Source of the DNA: an uncultured Acidovorax sp.
GTDB lineage: Bacteria > Pseudomonadota > Gammaproteobacteria > Burkholderiales > Burkholderiaceae_C
Assembly: GCA_913774625.1 (NCBI GenBank)
Contig: CAJYHL010000057.1
Location: forward strand, 1 to 33,781
DNA length: 33,781 nucleotides
Reading direction: 5' to 3'
Below the pieces are notes generated by a model, which was not told the DNA's origin, did no database searches, and saw nothing but the letters and a program-made list of their open reading frames with translations. A program made the position numbers and the translations under genes. Shown here piece by piece: positions 31,313-33,781 of the stretch (its first letter is position 1; every line of letters begins with the position of its first letter).

Positions 31313-32776
31313 ATGCTCACACTGAACAACCCCTCGCTCCTGCGCCAGCAGGCCTTCCTCGCCGGCCGCTGGTGCGACGCCGACAGCGGCGCCACCTTCG
31401 CCGTCACCGACCCCGCCACCGGCGAGGTGATCGGCCATGTGCCCGACATGGGCGCGCATGAGACGCGCCGCGCCATCGATGCGGCCCAGGCGGCCTGGGC
31501 CGGCTGGCGCCGCCGCACGGCCAGGGAGCGCAGCGCCATCCTGCGCCGCTGGAACGACCTGATGCTCGCACATGCCGACGACCTCGCGGCCATCATGACC
31601 GCCGAGCAGGGCAAGCCGCTGGCCGAAGCCAAGGGCGAGATCGCCTACGCCGCCTCCTTCATCGAATGGTTCGCCGAAGAGGGCAAGCGCGTGAACGGCG
31701 ACACGCTGCAGTCCCCTGCAGGCGACAAGCGGCTGCTGGTGGTCAAGGAGCCCATCGGCGTCTGCGCCGCCATCACGCCCTGGAACTTCCCGGCCGCGAT
31801 GATCACGCGCAAGGCCGGGCCGGCCCTGGCGGCCGGCTGCACCATGGTGCTCAAGCCGGCCGAAGGCACGCCGTTCTCGGCCCTGGCCCTGGCCGCGCTG
31901 GCCGAAGAGGCGGGCGTTCCGGCCGGCGTCTTCAGCGTGCTGACCGGCGACGCACGCGCCATCGGCGGCGAGCTGACCGCCAACCCCGTCGTGCGCAAGC
32001 TCAGCTTCACCGGCTCGACCGAAGTCGGCCGCCTGCTGATGGCGCAGAGCGCGCCGAGCATCAAGAAGCTCTCGCTGGAGCTGGGCGGCAATGCGCCCTT
32101 CATCGTGTTCGACGACGCCGACCTGGACGCCGCCGTGGCCGGCGCCATGGCCTCCAAGTTCCGCAACGCCGGACAGACCTGCGTGTGCGCCAACCGCATC
32201 TACGTGCAGGCCGGCGTGTACGACGCCTTCGCCGACAAGCTGGTGGCCGCCGTGCGGGCGCTGAAGGTGGGGCCGGGCACCGAGCCCGGCGTGGAGCAGG
32301 GCCCGCTGATCGACGCGGCGGCGCTGGACAAGGTCGAGGCGCACATCGCCGACGCGGTCGCCCAGGGCGGCCAGGTGCTGACGGGCGGCAGGCGCCATGC
32401 GCTGGGCGGCACCTTCTTCGAGCCGACCGTGGTGGCCGGCGCCCGGCCCGGCATGCGGGTGGCGCGCGAGGAGACCTTCGGCCCGCTGGCCCCGCTGTTC
32501 CGCTTCGAGACCGATGCCGAGGTGGTGCAGATGGCCAACGACACCGAATTCGGCCTGGCCAGCTACTTCTTCAGCCGCGACATCGCCCGCATCTGGCGCG
32601 TGGCAGAGGCGCTGGAATACGGCATGGTCGGCATCAACACCGGGCTGATCTCCAACGAGGTCGCGCCCTTCGGCGGCGTGAAGCAGTCGGGCCTGGGACG
32701 GGAAGGCTCGTCCTACGGCATGGACGACTACCTGGCCGTGAAGTACCTCTGCATGGGCGGTCTGGCGAGCCTCTGA
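31313..32776 (+). CDS. gabD: NAD(P)-dependent succinate-semialdehyde dehydrogenase
   Basis: The 487-residue aldehyde dehydrogenase has catalytic C290 in NAGQTCVCANR, general base E256 in LELGGNAPF and cofactor motif FTGSTEVGR. The ITPWNFPAAMITRKAGPALAAGC stretch is typical of GabD. The CVC pair (C290, C292) fits the redox-sensitive cysteine pair known in some SSADHs. It converts the succinic semialdehyde made by GabT into succinate for the TCA cycle. It is the last gene of the six-gene operon and is followed by a terminator hairpin. Length matches E. coli GabD (482). The start at 31313 has GAGG ahead of it, overlapping the preceding stop. Confidence 0.94.
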   Translation: MLTLNNPSLLRQQAFLAGRWCDADSGATFAVTDPATGEVIGHVPDMGAHETRRAIDAAQAAWAGWRRRTARERSAILRRWNDLMLAHADDLAAIMTAEQGKPLAEAKGEIAYAASFIEWFAEEGKRVNGDTLQSPAGDKRLLVVKEPIGVCAAITPWNFPAAMITRKAGPALAAGCTMVLKPAEGTPFSALALAALAEEAGVPAGVFSVLTGDARAIGGELTANPVVRKLSFTGSTEVGRLLMAQSAPSIKKLSLELGGNAPFIVFDDADLDAAVAGAMASKFRNAGQTCVCANRIYVQAGVYDAFADKLVAAVRALKVGPGTEPGVEQGPLIDAAALDKVEAHIADAVAQGGQVLTGGRRHALGGTFFEPTVVAGARPGMRVAREETFGPLAPLFRFETDAEVVQMANDTEFGLASYFFSRDIARIWRVAEALEYGMVGINTGLISNEVAPFGGVKQSGLGREGSSYGMDDYLAVKYLCMGGLASL

Positions 32777-32789
32777 GCAGGCCTGAAAC

Positions 32790-32827
32790 CGTGTTGACGA
32801 TCTCGCCGGAGATCGTCAACGCGTTTT
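32790..32827. terminator. Terminator between gabD and sensor kinase genes
   Basis: Inverted arms 32790-32804 and 32809-32823 pair over 15 bp with one G-T type mismatch (core GTTGACGATCTC / GAGATCGTCAAC) and a 4-base loop GCCG. TTTT follows on the plus strand, so it ends the GABA operon. It also lies directly after the stop codon of the convergent kinase gene. Half of it recurs at 170-190. Confidence 0.8.
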
Positions 32828-32828
32828 C

Positions 32829-33781
32829 TCAGTGCTCGATCATCTCCCGCACCTTGCCCGCCAGCGCCTCCATGTCGAACGGCTTGGTGATGACCTGCAT
32901 GCCGTATTCGAGCAGCCCGTTGCCCACCGCCGCGTTCTCCGCGTAGCCGGTGATGAACAGCACCTTCAGCTGCGGCCGCGTCACCCGCGCCGCGTCGGCC
33001 ACCTGCCGGCCGTTGAGCCCGCCGGGCAGGCCCACGTCGGTCAGCAGCAGGTCGATGCGCCGGTCGGACTGCAATATGTGCAGGCCCGCCGGCCCGTCGG
33101 CCGCAGAGACGACCTGGTAGCCCATGTCCTGCAGTTCCTCGGCGATCAGGCTGCGGATGCTGGCCTCGTCCTCGATCACCAGCACCACCTCGCCGTCGGC
33201 CTGGTGCTCGTAGCGGCTGCGCTCCTGCTCCAGGTCGGGCTCGGCATCGCCCAGGTGGCGCGGCAGGTAGAGGCACATGGTCGTGCCTTCGCCGGGCACG
33301 GAATAGATGCGCACCTGCCCGCCCGACTGCCGCACGAAGCCATAGACCATGGACAGGCCCAGCCCCGTGCCCTGGCCCATGGGCTTGGTGGTGAAGAAGG
33401 GGTCGAAGGCGCGCGCCACCACCTCGGGCGTCATGCCCGAGCCGGTGTCGGTCACGCAGATGGAGATGTACTGGCCGGGCGGCAGCTCGCGCTCGGCGGC
33501 GGCGCGGTCGTCCAGCCATTTGTTGGCGGTCTCGATGGTCAGGCGCCCGCCGTGCGGCGCCATGGCGTCGCGGGCGTTGATGCACAGGTTGAGCAGCGCG
33601 TTCTCCAGCTGCGGCGCATCGACCCGGGTCAGCCACAGGCCGCCGGCGCCCACCACTTCCAGCTCCACCGAGGGGCCCACGGTGCGGCGCACGATCTCTT
33701 CGATGCCGGCCATCAGGCGGTTGACGTCGGTGGGCTTGGGGTCCAGCGTCTGGCGGCGCGAGAAGGCCAGCAGCCGCTGGG
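32829..33781 (-). CDS. Hybrid sensor histidine kinase, HATPase plus receiver (partial, N-terminus outside window)
   Basis: The reading frame stays open to the right edge, so the gene is cut. The visible part starts in the end of a HisKA domain (QRLLAFSRRQTLDPKPTDV). A HATPase domain follows: N box LENALLNLCINARDAM, then VTDTGSGM, a FDPFFTTK segment and GTGLGLSMVYGF. After about 20 residues comes a receiver domain (VVLVIEDEASIRSLI, phospho-acceptor Asp in LLLTDVGLP, FITGYAEN, ITKPFD). The domain order resembles FixL-type hybrid kinases that end in a receiver. The sensor part is not visible, so its signal is unknown. It converges on gabD; a role in GABA control is not implied. Confidence 0.92.
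   Translation of the reverse strand, partial: QRLLAFSRRQTLDPKPTDVNRLMAGIEEIVRRTVGPSVELEVVGAGGLWLTRVDAPQLENALLNLCINARDAMAPHGGRLTIETANKWLDDRAAAERELPPGQYISICVTDTGSGMTPEVVARAFDPFFTTKPMGQGTGLGLSMVYGFVRQSGGQVRIYSVPGEGTTMCLYLPRHLGDAEPDLEQERSRYEHQADGEVVLVIEDEASIRSLIAEELQDMGYQVVSAADGPAGLHILQSDRRIDLLLTDVGLPGGLNGRQVADAARVTRPQLKVLFITGYAENAAVGNGLLEYGMQVITKPFDMEALAGKVREMIEH

Overview
The window is uniformly very GC-rich and densely coded. Gene content (minCDE, a UbiM-like hydroxylase, a Pss-type phosphatidyltransferase, a Comamonadaceae-style acetoacetyl-CoA synthetase) and the style of its short palindromic repeats point to a betaproteobacterium, most likely Burkholderiales/Comamonadaceae (Acidovorax-like). 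This placement is inferred from protein resemblance only. No tRNA, rRNA, CRISPR array, insertion sequence or phage gene was seen, so this looks like ordinary chromosome with local rearrangements.

Left part (1-5.8 kb): a membrane-anchored M14 peptidase translationally coupled to an alpha/beta hydrolase that has lost its nucleophile serine; a divergent flavin reductase; a strong bidirectional terminator; the cell-division operon minC-minD-minE; and a CDP-diacylglycerol-serine phosphatidyltransferase. Next (5.9-11.4 kb) comes a giant 1827-residue signalling protein combining a Ser/Thr kinase, an AAA ATPase, a long helical region, GAF, PAS and GGDEF domains. It is followed by an acetoacetyl-CoA synthetase (11.4-13.7 kb) carrying two in-frame copies of a 75-bp palindromic repeat.

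Middle part (13.8-24 kb): a small conserved protein of unknown function, a UbiM-like FAD hydroxylase, a fused double-permease ABC transporter with an ATPase bearing an AAA-associated C-terminal domain but no binding protein, a decayed chemoreceptor fragment, two tandem 343-residue GAF-GGDEF diguanylate cyclases and a B12-binding-type radical SAM protein. A 57-bp relic closely resembling an internal piece of the radical SAM gene sits between the two cyclase genes. This suggests a duplicated (cyclase + radical SAM) unit whose first radical SAM copy was lost.

Right part (24-33.8 kb): a complete GABA module. A MocR/GabR-type regulator faces a tight six-gene operon: gabT, four genes of a PotABCD-type ABC importer, and gabD. 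The likely logic is that the regulator senses GABA or a PLP adduct, the importer brings GABA in, GabT makes succinic semialdehyde and GabD oxidises it to succinate. The window ends inside a convergent hybrid sensor histidine kinase.

Most notable items: the palindromic element inside the acetoacetyl-CoA synthetase gene, the kinase-ATPase-diguanylate cyclase fusion, the radical SAM relic between paralogous cyclases, and the Ser-to-Gly hydrolase.
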